From contig NZ_QZVQ01000013.1 of the NCBI RefSeq assembly GCF_003660445.1, forward strand, positions 1 through 64,000: a stretch of DNA of 64,000 nt. Direction: 5' to 3'. Every line of letters begins with the position of its first letter. Position 1 is the stretch's first letter. This document shows, one piece after another, positions 29,127 through 37,710 of the stretch. The DNA comes from Croceibacterium ferulae (GTDB taxonomy: Bacteria > Pseudomonadota > Alphaproteobacteria > Sphingomonadales > Sphingomonadaceae). The notes beneath the pieces were generated by a model, which was not told the origin of the DNA, did not search any database, and saw only the letters and a program-made list of their open reading frames with translations. The position numbers were made by a program, and so were the translations under genes.

Positions 29127-30278
29127 GTGAATCGAGTCGAGTGTCTTGATGGCCTTCGCGGCCTAGCTGCCCTATGGGTTTTACTCGGCCACGCTGCGCT
29201 GCTGACGGGCTTCAAGCTTCCACTGCTCAGCCAGCCCGATCTTGGTGTTGATCTCTTCATTCTGCTGTCCGGCTTCCTGATGGTGCATCAGTATTATATT
29301 CGCTCGAGCTTTGAGGACTGGGGTCAGCCAAGAACGTGGGCAAGTTTCTGGGTCCGGCGGTTTTTCCGAATAGCTCCGTTGTTCTATGTAGCCCTATTTT
29401 TTTCTATTATCCTTGGGCCCGCAATTTACGATGACCGATTGGCAATAGACACTGCTTTAGGGAGAAGTCCACAGCCCGAAGAGCGCTATTTAGATAGCAG
29501 CATTACAAATATTGTGCTTCATGTGACCTTCCTTTTCGGACTTCTCCCTAGTCATGCATATCGGACGCCTCTGCCTGATTGGAGCCTGGGGCTTGAAATG
29601 CAGTTTTATGCCGTGTTCCCGGCTATTGTCCTTTTGGCGCGTAAGGTTGGATGGATCGGCGGGTCGTCGCTCGCTGGTATTGCGGGCGTGATTGTGGCCG
29701 CCACGGTCGCTAAGATGGGTATGCAATTCCCCATGCCGTCTTTCCTACCACTCAAACTTCATGTGTTTATAGCCGGTATGCTCGTGGCTGCGGCCAGGCT
29801 CCGCCCTGGCCGAGCTAGTCTGCTGTATTTGGCCGCCTCTGCAAGCTTTGCAATGCTGCCCATTGGTCCGCACAAAGACCTTCTTCACGTGCTGATTAGA
29901 GGATCCATGCTCGTAGCATTTTTCGGCTTATTATATGGGCGCCAGTACCGACCGGGAGATCTCCTCTCGATCGTTCTTGGCGGGCGACTCCTCAAGTGGC
30001 TGGGTGAACTATCTTTTGGCGCCTACCTAATACACCTTCTTGTAATGCAGCCTATTGCCGCTTGGGTGTTTAGCTACTTGGGACCGGACTCAACAGCTTC
30101 CGCTCGATTCCTGATCGTCTCCGCTGTTGTCCTGCCTCCAACTTACGCTCTGGCTGCTGTGGGATATTTCTTCGTAGAGAAGCCGGGCCAAAGTTTTGGA
30201 AAAAGGTGCATAGTACGTTTGTTCAACGCTAAAGAGTCAGCTCAGCAAACTACTGCTGAAAAGATTGCGGCGCCGTAA
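29127..30278 (+). CDS. Acyltransferase 3 family protein (OafA-like)
   Basis: 383 residues from a GTG at 29127. Ten or so membrane segments. The N-terminus ECLDGLRGLAALWVLLGHA carries the conserved Arg and the catalytic His, followed by DLFILLSGFLMVHQ and SFWVRRFFRIAPLFYVA with the RxxR pair, all hallmarks of AcylT_3 proteins. These integral inner-membrane enzymes move acetyl or succinyl groups onto surface sugars. Near the Wzx, pyruvyltransferase and GT25 genes it probably acylates the same polymer. A second intact family member is at 43640 and a broken one at 48091-49165. Confidence 0.9.
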   Translation: MNRVECLDGLRGLAALWVLLGHAALLTGFKLPLLSQPDLGVDLFILLSGFLMVHQYYIRSSFEDWGQPRTWASFWVRRFFRIAPLFYVALFFSIILGPAIYDDRLAIDTALGRSPQPEERYLDSSITNIVLHVTFLFGLLPSHAYRTPLPDWSLGLEMQFYAVFPAIVLLARKVGWIGGSSLAGIAGVIVAATVAKMGMQFPMPSFLPLKLHVFIAGMLVAAARLRPGRASLLYLAASASFAMLPIGPHKDLLHVLIRGSMLVAFFGLLYGRQYRPGDLLSIVLGGRLLKWLGELSFGAYLIHLLVMQPIAAWVFSYLGPDSTASARFLIVSAVVLPPTYALAAVGYFFVEKPGQSFGKRCIVRLFNAKESAQQTTAEKIAAP

Positions 30279-30489
30279 TCAAGCTTTCTTCGCGTTGTTA
30301 GCCAAGCGGCGTTTTGAGGTTCAATATAGGTGTCGTCATCGCAGTTCTTGGCGTTACACGTTGATGTAGCCTGCCACCCGTGCGGGCCCACGATCGACAC
30401 CATCTTGCAGGACGGGACTTGCATCAGCCTGAAGCAATTGCTGTTGCTCCAAATTGTCCAACCGGGTTTCGGGACTCCGGATGATGTGT
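30279..30489. other. Intergenic between acyltransferase gene and IS remnants
   Basis: About 210 bp with no gene and no clear terminator. Accessory, decayed DNA begins on its right. Confidence 0.35.
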
Positions 30490-30720
30490 TCGCGGTTGCT
30501 CAATAGCGCAGATCCTTCTGCCGCACCTCGTAGTAGTCGGTCACTCAGCCGGGAAGCTGCTCAAGGGCGGTGAAGGCATCGTGCGTCACACTCCCAATAA
30601 CGTGGTGGCGCTCGAGGGTTCTGACGAAGGCTTCAAACGTGCCGTGTGACTGGGGAGAGCGGACGATCGTTGTTTGCGGTGCCAAGCCGACGTCGCAGAC
30701 GATTGCCGATGCGACAGGGC
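30490..30720 (-). pseudogene. IS3-family orfB 3' fragment
   Basis: Read leftward: TIVRSPQSHGTFEAFVRTLE, then HHVIGSVTHDAFTALEQLPG, a TGA, and VTDYYEVR. This corresponds to the end of IS3 orfB, usually RSPQSNGxxEAFVKTxKRDYV ... WFEDYNEVHP, with the glutamate of the DDE triad present but the tryptophan codon of WFEDYNE turned into TGA. The upstream part of the element is missing; IS5-like sequence lies directly beside it. Confidence 0.65.
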
Positions 30721-30739
30721 ACCAGCAGGTGTGTCACGA

Positions 30740-31163
30740 CAATCCGCCGCGACGTGGCCTACCCGGCGTAATTTCTGCCGATTCCCGCGGCAAGCGTTCG
30801 GCCAGGATGTTCCAGCGGCCCGCCTCCGCAGGAACGCCGACTCCTGGGCGTGCCGGTCGCGGTCGGTGGGCACCAGAGCATGATCCACCTTCTGAAAGGA
30901 GCCTTGATCTCGCAATCGGGCGAACTAGCGGTATGGCGTCTGCCACGGCAGAAAGCCCGACTGCTGGCACCGCCGAGGTGCCCTCGCGCGCAATACGAAA
31001 AGGCTTGCATCAAACAAGTCTCGCCAAGGGCCCTTCGTGGCCGACCTCCCGCCGGCTCTGCAGGCAGACAGATAGCTAACACCGGGCATTCTGCATCCGT
31101 GAGGCTGCTTGTATGATGGAGATGATCGCGGCCATCCTGCCGTCGAGTGTCGCGGATCCACAT
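30740..31163 (-). pseudogene. IS5-family transposase 5' fragment
   Basis: Read leftward from 31163: SLTDAECPVLAICLPAEPAG and GRPRR match the start of IS5-family enzymes (usually LTDAEWxxLxPLLP...GRPRR). After a frameshift LFDASLFVLRA follows (counterpart of VDAIFYVLRTG), then FLPWQTPYR (FPPWQTVYR), and near 30870 DHALVPTDRDRH. At least three frameshifts; no catalytic residues remain. It is fused on its left to an IS3 fragment. Confidence 0.65.
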
Positions 31164-31602
31164 GGCGGCTCGGGATGGCGTCAGATACCTCCTGAGATTA
31201 TGTCATGCCGGAATCCTCCACTCCCAGCTACTTACGAAAAGGGCTCCAAAGGGAAGGGGGCTGATGCGCTTCAAACAACTCGCCCGATTGAGGGCGGCAT
31301 GGATAAATCAGCCTGCGGCGACGGATCTGCACAGCCGACTTCTTGGCCGCGGTAGATGAATTTGGCAGGTGTCCTGCCGAAATTCAGCGCACTCTCATCG
31401 ACTAGAGCGAGGCGTTACACTGTAGGGACATTGCCTCTAGCGACCTGGCGCCTTTGCACATCAGCGGAGCAGCGGAGCAATTTGAGATGAGGGTGACGAC
31501 CTGTTAACCCGCGGCGCGCACATTCATCTCGCCCATGACCGTCTCCTGGCGTCGGTAGGGTGAGGGCTGCCCTTTAGCGGTGCAGGGCGGCCCTTTATCC
31601 TT
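31164..31602. other. Decayed stretch
   Basis: About 440 bp with no gene. It holds the first copy of a 14-bp direct repeat (TTAACCCGCGGCGC, 31504-31517) whose second copy, at 31603, covers the end of the small gene on the - strand, and a local duplication of AGGGC(T/G)GCCCTTTA-like sequence between them. Confidence 0.4.
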
Positions 31603-31616
31603 TTAACCCGCGGCGC
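31504..31616. repeat. 14-bp direct repeat about 100 bp apart
   Basis: TTAACCCGCGGCGC occurs at 31504-31517 and again at 31603-31616, 99 bp apart. The right copy encodes the last codons and stop of the small - strand gene; the left copy would encode the same Ala-Ala-Gly-stop end for a mini-ORF starting near 31530. A 13-base relative, GTTAACCCGCGGC, is at 61665-61677. The 31 kb distance makes chance a real possibility for the third copy. Confidence 0.7.
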
Positions 31617-31758
31617 ATACCCAATCTGCCTCAGCGTGCAAAAGCGCCATTTCGGCGGCGTACTGCTGCACGATAGCCGCATCACGTGGATTGTTCAGGC
31701 CACCTGCCACCCACTTGAAGCGCTCAACTGCTGCCACGGCGTTGTGCAAACCTGCCAT
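31603..31758 (-). CDS. Small protein of unknown function, paralogue of 35298-35477
   Basis: 51 residues from the ATG at 31758. The sequence VERFKWVAGGLNNPRDAAIV followed by QQYAAE matches AERFRLIVGGVSNPADDVIV and QQYATK in the - strand ORF at 35298-35477, so two diverged copies of one small protein lie about 3.6 kb apart. This mutual conservation supports both as real genes. No domain name is known. Both are on the - strand among decayed accessory DNA. Confidence 0.55.
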   Translation of the reverse strand: MAGLHNAVAAVERFKWVAGGLNNPRDAAIVQQYAAEMALLHAEADWVCAAG

Positions 31759-32945
31759 TTGTTAACCATCCCGCTGTGATCACTCTTGCAAGAACAGCGG
31801 CTTTCGCGCGCAGTTCCGAGACTTGGCATCAGTAGTATTGCTTATCGGCAGAAACATACGGACTTGCCGCCTCGAGGCGGATCACTGGTGCGCTCTATCG
31901 GCTGGGTAAGCCGCCAGCGGTTTGATCGACCGGCGCGCAGGACCATCCTCTCCGCAAGCTGCAGCAATCCCATACTAGAGCTCACGGCAGGCCCCACTTT
32001 GCGAATACGCATCGCCATCAGACTGGGCGTACTCTCGATAGCACGTTAGGCTCTTCTTTTGCGATAGCATGCATCGCAGCACTGCCGGAGCGAGCGCGAC
32101 CACCCATCCGAGCGAGGGGCATTTCGTGCAAGATCGATGGCTGCTCGGATACGCCTAGGGTTAGCCCGGGGGAGGGGGACATGAGCTTCCCTTGCAGAAC
32201 AGATGCGGAACATACATGTCCGCTGCATCGGCGATGGTGCGAAAGGTAGGCCTTTCTGTTGGGCGAGGAAGGTAAGTTTCCGGCCTAGTGCGTGTCGCTA
32301 CGCGGCCCAGTTGCGCGATGCGGTGAGGCCTCGGGGATGCCCCTTCGCACCCTATAAGGCAGAGTGCGGATGATCTACAGTGAAGTCATCACAGGTAAAC
32401 GTCCGACGTCTTCCGTGTTGCGGCAGTGCGACTCGCCGAGGACGAGGCTTTGGTAGTGCGGCCTGAGGCCGGACTCCAGAAGGAAGCTTTGTGTCGGACC
32501 GGACCGAGATTACTGCGCTAATGGGCGACGCCGGTAGCTCGCCGAATGGGAGGGTGGCAATCCTGGACGCCGCCGAGCAAGACGGCGTTTACGTAAGCGA
32601 CGGCGCAAAACGCCACAGCACCGCTGAGAGCCTCATATATATCTTGGCGTGTGCGGCGTCAGGCTGCGGCGCTTGCGAGCGAGCCACTGCACCCATCTTG
32701 GTGCGCGCTCCCGGAGCCGTTTCCGCAGGCACCGCAGAGCCAGGTGCACAGCAACATCGGCCGGATCACGGGGCGGCCGAGGATCTGCTCCGCCCGCGGC
32801 CCATTAACAGGCCAGCCAGACGGCGCGATCGAGTGCTCGTGAGCGGGCGAGAACGTCAGCCATGCCCGACATATTCGTAGAAGAATATTCAGGGGTACCC
32901 CGATCACTCTCTTTTCAACTATTCTGCATCGAATATGGGTGGAGA
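31759..32945. other. Intergenic, no gene recognised
   Basis: About 1.2 kb. ORFs such as 31786-32049 + and 32491-32880 + are arginine-rich and motif-free. The last 90 bp (32860-32945) contain AT-rich short palindromic sequence (for example GAATATTC and ATCGAATAT) just before the repressor-like gene, which could include its operator. Confidence 0.4.
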
Positions 32946-33608
32946 GTGACAAAGGACGAACGAATTGCAGCTCGGCGCAAGGAACTGGGGGTTCCCCAGA
33001 TTGATCTTGCGCGTCTCGCCGGCATCAGCCAGCCAACCGTAGCCTAGCTGAAGCGCGATCAGCAGGTCGGGTCGCCCCAAATGCACAAGATCGCTCAGGT
33101 CCTACAGACTACGGCGACTTACGTGTCGGGCGAGATTGACGATCCCGCAGAGGATGCGTTCATCCCGCCGGCCCCGGCCGAAATAGCGGCCGAGATGAGG
33201 CTGGTGAAGATCAGCGAAATCGATCTTGACATTGGCATCGGCGCGGCTTTCATGGACAAGGCGCAGGTCCCCGAAGTTGATCGCTGGATCCTACAGGAGT
33301 GGGTGAGCAACTTTACCGGCACACCGGCGCCGCTGCTGGCGATCGCTCGAGCAGTGGGCGAGAGCATGTATCCTACGATCAACGACCGCGAACTAGTGCT
33401 CGTCGCCCGATTGCAAACGAAGATCGATCGGGCAGACGGCATATGCCTGCTTGTGTTCGGCGGCTTCAGCACGATCAGGCTCGTTCGCATGCTTCCAGGC
33501 GGCACCGCCCGTCTGACGGCAGCCAATCCCCTGGTGCGCGATGAGTCGGCTGCCGCCAGCCAACTCTCCGTGATCTGCCGCGTTCCCGGCGTGTTCCTGC
33601 GGACCTGA
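32946..33608 (+). pseudogene. XRE-S24 (CI/LexA-like) repressor interrupted by an amber codon
   Basis: From a GTG at 32946 (GGTGGAG just upstream) the frame reads a helix-turn-helix, RRKELGVPQIDLARLAGISQ and PTVA, then TAG at 33045-33047 where homologues have Gln, then LKRDQQVGSPQMHKIAQVLQ in the same frame. The C-terminal half has the S24 peptidase core: GESMYPTI with the serine, and a strand DGICLLVFGGFSTIRLVRML where the usual catalytic lysine seems to be Arg. Intact relatives repress prophage or mobile-element genes and are cleaved upon DNA damage. Here the DNA-binding part would be made alone; internal initiation at 33081 could give the rest. Confidence 0.8.
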
Positions 33609-33638
33609 TCGATTGTACCGCTCCCTCCTGGGCTCCGC

Positions 33639-34071
33639 GTGTCTGCGACCATCATCACCGATAAGCTGCGGCCGATGTCGCTGGCGGTAGTTGGTGCGCC
33701 GCATCTGAACGATAGTGGCTCCAATCCGCAGTTTGAGATCCTGCTGCCAGGGCGGCGAGACGGTGTAGCTGCGTTCGGAGGTGCGTAACAAGCACGACCG
33801 GAACGCAGTGGCCGTGTTCTCCTGCCGTGGCGTCCAGATTGGCTACCTTACTGCCGACCGCGCACGGCGCCTGGGCATGCTGCTGGGCCGGACGAAAGTG
33901 CAGGCAATCTTCCAGCGGCCTGCGACGTTCGGCGCGTGGATCCGGGTGGCGTTTACTGGCGAGGTGCCGACGCTAACGGACGCGATGCTGGTGGAAGCTT
34001 TCCACGATGACGGCGCGTGGGTTAACGCCGAGCCGGACTTCTATCCCGACGAGGTTTACTCCGATGATTAA
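33639..34071 (+). pseudogene. HIRAN-domain protein, frameshifted
   Basis: From a GTG at 33639 the frame gives LRPMSLAVVGAPHLNDSGSN and PQFEILLPG, the first strand of a HIRAN domain. The sequence then moves to another frame, through a TAG at the position of an expected Glu, and continues LRSEVRNKHDRNAVAVFSC and GVQIGYLTADRARRLGMLL, the HIRAN core. The remainder (FGAWIRVAFTGEVPTLTDAM) is a C-terminal tail. HIRAN domains bind single-stranded DNA 3' ends. Frameshift plus stop make it inactive unless the domain is restored by recoding. It follows the repressor by 30 bp. Confidence 0.75.
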
Positions 34072-34082
34072 GGCAGTTTGAG

Positions 34083-34481
34083 ATGGCACTCCCGGTGACG
34101 GTGCTGATCGCAGCCGCCACCATGATCGCTAAGGACGAGCGCGCGCAGCGCGCCGCCAAATCGTTGTGGGACAAGGGCGTGGATGCCTGGGGGAAGTGGC
34201 ACAGTGGCCGAGTGGATGCCGATGCGGAAACAGCGCCGATGCCGCCAAATGGACCCGCGAGCGTCGATCGCGTCGCAGGTTTGCACGAGGGACAAGCAGG
34301 TGACCTGATCCGCTTTACCTACACTGACGAGCACGGCCTGTCCCGCAAGCACACGGTCGGCAATTGGAGATCCGAAGGCGGACGGCTCACCGGCTACTGT
34401 CTTGATAGCAAACAGGAGGAAGCCTTCGATTTCGGACATATCGGCGATTGGGAGGTGATCCGGTTTAAAGCTGATGAATGA
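34083..34481 (+). CDS. Unknown protein with a WYL-like beta-barrel region
   Basis: 132 residues. The N-terminal half has a helix with Ala-rich sequence and a W-containing amphipathic helix (SLWDKGVDAWGKWH). The C-terminal half, LIRFTYTDEHGLSRKHTVGN and then LTGYCLDSKQEEAFDFGHIG with DWEVI, resembles the Sm-like fold of WYL domains (I.Y.d.dG..s.R.v ... L.gyc...e....F...rI), which sense ligands or nucleic acid. The start lies 11 bp after the HIRAN gene, and its stop overlaps the next ORF's ATG by 8 bp, so these were an operon. WYL is a resemblance by eye only. Confidence 0.6.
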   Translation: MALPVTVLIAAATMIAKDERAQRAAKSLWDKGVDAWGKWHSGRVDADAETAPMPPNGPASVDRVAGLHEGQAGDLIRFTYTDEHGLSRKHTVGNWRSEGGRLTGYCLDSKQEEAFDFGHIGDWEVIRFKADE

Positions 34482-34788
34482 CGCATCGATGGGCCTTCCG
34501 AGGTTTTCTGCCGACGATGATGGATACTACCGGTTCGGCCCGAAGCGTGCGGATTGGGCAAGCCTGATGGTTGCGATGGAGCTCGAGACGCGCATTGCTG
34601 AAGGAACAACTCGGGATTAGCAGAAGACCTGGGCGCAGCTGTTCAACAAGACGGTTCGACCGAGGTACGGAGAGCCGCACCCGGTAGAGGAAATGGAAAG
34701 CCTGGAGCGAGAGCTGCGCAGGTTTGTAAAGCACACAGCGGCCAATCACCTGCAAATTTGCAAAATGCGGATATGGCGGAACCTTTAG
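34474..34788 (+). pseudogene. Paralogue of the 10374 protein, broken by TAG
   Basis: The frame starts at ATG 34474, overlapping the end of the WYL-like gene. It reads GLPRFSADDDGYYRFGPKRA and DWASLMVAMELETR, then TAG at 34618-34620, then QKTWAQLFNKTVRPRYGEPH and HTAANHLQICKM to a stop at 34786-34788. The intact copy at 10374-10697 has the same motifs in the same order. At the stop the intact copy reads TEQQIW and this one D-stop-QKTW, consistent with a point mutation to TAG. Function unknown. Confidence 0.75.
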
Positions 34789-34804
34789 CGAAGCGGGGAC
34801 TGAC

Positions 34805-35019
34805 GTGAACGAGAAAGCGGTTGAGGCTGCCGCGCGGGCCTTGTGTCGGCAGGACGGCCACCCGGAGAATGCCACTCTCGGAGGATGGCCGTGTGGGTGA
34901 GCTATAAGCCGGAGGCGCGGGCTGCGTTGATTGCCACATCTTTCGAGCAGCTGATCCCGGCCGACCCGCGCCGGCTGGCGAGCGTAGCGGCCCGCCTGCA
35001 GAGGCTCTTCCAGGCGTGA
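34805..35019 (+). pseudogene. Small unknown protein, frameshifted
   Basis: From a GTG at 34805: MNEKAVEAAARALCRQDGHP, then ENATLGGWPCG and stop. One frame over, from 34885, the sequence continues WVSYKPEARAALIATSFEQL to a stop at 35017-35019. A helix of the AAARALC type followed by W.SY.PEARAAL is, to my knowledge, a continuous motif in small sphingomonad proteins, so the two halves were one gene split by a 1-base indel near 34890. A translation start at ATG 34885 could still make the second half (44 residues). Confidence 0.55.
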
Positions 35020-35297
35020 AACCCCCTCACTCACAACTGCAGTGGATACCACTTCGGCCTCGGTTCGGCAGTGCGTGTTACCGGCGAGCTAGTGGATGCG
35101 GCTGGATCTATCACCGACGAATGGCGCGTCTAATGTGCGCTGCGAAGCACATGTCACGCCAGAGAAGCATCCGCCGCTTTGGTGACACATCCCCATGTCG
35201 GCGCAAGTCGGTGCCCAACCTTGGCATTTCATCATAGCGCTATCCAAACGAGTTGGGTCAGCATCGTGGCGCAGATCTCGCTCGGTGATACCAATGC

Positions 35298-35477
35298 TCA
35301 TAGCGGCAGGCTCCAACACTTTGCCGACCGATCTGCTATCCGGCGGAGCGACTTTATCTGGTCCGCCTTTTTCGTGGCGTACTGCTGCACTATGACATCG
35401 TCCGCAGGGTTGCTAACCCCGCCCACGATCAGGCGGAAGCGCTCTGCAAGTGCCGCTGTGTCACCGATTTTTACCAT
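35298..35477 (-). CDS. Small protein of unknown function, paralogue of 31603-31758
   Basis: 59 residues from the ATG at 35477 (a longer frame begins at 35510). MVKIGDTAALAERFRLIVGG is followed by VSNPADDVIVQQYATKKADQ, which aligns with the 51-residue protein at 31603-31758 over about 30 positions. The C-terminal tail (SLRRIADRSAKCWSLPL) is basic. No domain recognised. Conservation between the two copies is the main evidence that this is a gene. Confidence 0.5.
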   Translation of the reverse strand: MVKIGDTAALAERFRLIVGGVSNPADDVIVQQYATKKADQIKSLRRIADRSAKCWSLPL

Positions 35478-35510
35478 CTCTCCAAAAGCTCCTTGCAGAT
35501 TGCCTTTCAA

Positions 35511-36454
35511 AAACAGAGGGGCTTGCTCGGAGTTCCGAAGTTCTGGGGTCGGTAGTTCTACCTATGATTAACCTTCAGCTCAGCTGCGCTGGTAAGCAGG
35601 AGTTTGAAAGCGTGCTCGATCGGGGCTTCCGGCCAGTTGGCTTTTCTGGTGAAAGTATCGGGTATGGCAAGCTGATGCGCGAGGTACGTGCCGCAGATGC
35701 TCAGATGTTGGAGAGCACGAACGGCCGCAGCGGTGGGCATTTCGCGAGTTTGATGACTCTGCTGTGCGCTTGGCAGATCGTATTTGGACGAATCGTGGTG
35801 ACGAGGCTGGCTGATCCCATCCGCTCAAGGGCACGCTACTGCAAGGTCTGACCCGCAGCCGATAAGTCTTTGCCTTGCAGCCCTTCGGTCGCATCGGTAG
35901 ATACCTTCGTTTTGTATTCGTCGACGGTGCTGATCACCGCACCCTTTTTGCCGAGTAACGCCGCCTTGACGCGGGAGCCGACCGGAATCAATTGAGCCTA
36001 GACTGGCCGGATACAGATGGTTCGAAGCGCCGTTAGTGCCATCAACCACCCCGCCTTTATCTCCGCCCAGTTGAATATTGCGAGCGGCGGTGCCGCCTGT
36101 GCGTCTTCGGATCGAGACCCTGACGGTGCCGTACTCCTCTGGAGGTGAACGTTGCGCGGCTGTGTTTTCCTTGCTTCATCTCATACGGGCACGGCGTCTG
36201 GGCGCAGCTGGGCTGATCACGTGTCGCCGCAGGCAGCTGCCGGCGGTAGGGCCAGAGTCGTATTAAGTTCTTCATCTGTCATCTGCACTTTACAGCCGCC
36301 AGCATTACCGCCGCTCGTTCGTGCCGGGCCGCCACCGTCCATGCCAGCCATTGCCGGGCAGCCGCCCTGCGGGTGGGGCACCTTCGATCCTCAACGTCAT
36401 GACCGCGAAATAAACCTTGCCAGCGCGGTTATCGCAGACGGCGGCATGGCCAAG
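35511..36454. other. Decayed stretch with fragments of coding sequence on the - strand
   Basis: About 940 bp. On the - strand a readable piece, VKAALLGKKGAVISTVDEYK and then TEGLQGKDLSAAGQTLQ with a stop at about 35846, looks like the C-terminus of a real protein; upstream in another frame GGTAARNIQLGGDKGGVVDG (about 36010-36110) may belong to the same gene. Another - strand ORF (35558-35740) has helix-like sequence. None can be assigned to a family. I read the region as one or two eroded genes. Confidence 0.35.
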
Positions 36455-37267
36455 TTAATGGCTCGCAGGGGCACGGTCTTGCGGCACGCCTTTGCCCTTG
36501 TGGAAGAAGGCACCCAGCGAGGCCGTGGCGCCGCCATGCCCCAGCACCGCCGCGTCCCTGTAGAAGGCGAGAGCGGGATCTATGTCGCGCGTCACGCCCT
36601 CGCCATTATCAAAAGTCAGGGTCAGGGCGAACAGCGCACCGGGATGTCCGGCATTGGCCGTTCCCGGCACCATCCCAGCGCCTCGTGCCGATCCCACGGT
36701 TTGCCACCGGCGCCGAACCTCGAGATCTGAGCAAGGAAGTGTTAGGCGGAGGGCAGGCCGGAGCGAACCGCTTGGCGATAATAGTCGGCGGCCGCGCGTC
36801 GCGGCGGATGCCCACACTATCGAACGCCATGTCGCCAAGCATCTGCGCGGCCGCGAGATCCCCGGCAGGCAGCGCGCGATCGTACCAGCGGCGCGCCTGC
36901 CCATGTCGGATGCCACACCTGCGAAGCCAGTGCGATACAGATCGCCTAGAACCGCCGCTGCCTCGCCGACAGCGATGTTCCGCTCGAGCGGCTGCGGGTC
37001 AAATACCGGTAGGTTCTGCAGGGGATTGAAGCGGGCCTTCGCGGCCTTCTTCAGCCGTCTGACGCCTTCCTCCGGAGCTGTCCAGTCGCCCGGCTCCAGC
37101 AGGTTGATCTTGCCGATGAATAGGGCCGCCTCCTTCCCGCCGATGCGCCAGTAAAGTCGGCGATGCGCGCGGCGGAACCAATCCTGCGCCTCTTGGTACC
37201 GACCTGATCGAACAGCCAGAACGCGGTCGGCAGCTGCAGCCTGAAACTTACCGGCAGCTTTGCTCAC
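36455..37267 (-). pseudogene. Sel1-repeat (SLR) protein, frameshifted
   Basis: Leftward from 37267: an N-terminal helical part (GRYQEAQDWFRRAHRRLYWR), then AVGEAAAVLGDLYRTGF and, after a frame change near 36890, RRWYDRALPAGDLAAAQMLG in another frame. Back in the first frame at about 36650 come GHPGALFALTLTFDNGEGVT with DIDPALAFYRDAAVLGHGGA and SLGAFFHKGKGVPQDRA. The repeated A..LG..Y..G.GV.+D...A..WY..AA.xG pattern is that of Sel1-like repeats, which are protein-interaction solenoids. Two frameshifts break it. Confidence 0.7.
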
Positions 37268-37437
37268 GTCCTAATGTGGGTCGCTGTTTCCTCGCGCGAC
37301 GACTTCTACTAGACGAGTTAATCCGGATCAGAAGGGTATCGATTAGGCCTTGCAGGGGCACCATCTTTCCCAAGCAAGGTCGAGATAGCCGTAAACTGCA
37401 CTGACTTTGTCTGTGAGACGATGGATCCTCCGCGGCG
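37268..37437. other. Intergenic
   Basis: About 170 bp between the Sel1-repeat pseudogene and the DUF6894-like gene, both on the - strand; no gene or clear terminator. Confidence 0.35.
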
Positions 37438-37710
37438 CTACCCGCCTTGCGAGCTGTCCGGCATTTCAAGGTGAACCGTAGCCTCTAATTTGGCGACCAT
37501 GTACATGGTAGCAGTGTGGTTTCTGAGTTCGTCGTAGATCCGAAACTCGATCTCCGGAGCGTCCTCTCCACCAGCGAGCACCGCTGAGATCATTTGACGT
37601 CCGTCTTTACGCACAAAGTCCAGTGCTTCACCAAGATCGGTGAAGAGTTGTCCCTCTGCATCTCGCGCCGAGTAAGTCGCGGACCGGACATCTGTGTAGT
37701 AGCGCTGCAC
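37438..37710 (-). CDS. DUF6894-like small protein
   Basis: 90 residues. RYYTDVRSATYSARDAEGQL followed by FTDLGEALDFVRKDGRQMIS and, later, FRIYDELRNHTATMYMV follow the DUF6894 pattern of an N-terminal strand pair with an acidic D.EG turn, a helix, and closing strands. It is more divergent than the member at 11051-11317. Function is not known for the family. The IS630 remnant starts 186 bp to its right on the other strand. Confidence 0.6.
   Translation of the reverse strand: MQRYYTDVRSATYSARDAEGQLFTDLGEALDFVRKDGRQMISAVLAGGEDAPEIEFRIYDELRNHTATMYMVAKLEATVHLEMPDSSQGG

Noticed and set aside
32491-32880. 129-codon + strand ORF before the repressor
   Set aside because: No domain, Arg-rich second half, no RBS; ends inside the probable operator region.
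36152-37154. Overlapping + strand ORFs (192, 190 and 114 codons)
   Set aside because: Antisense to the Sel1-repeat pseudogene, whose repeats are clear on the - strand.
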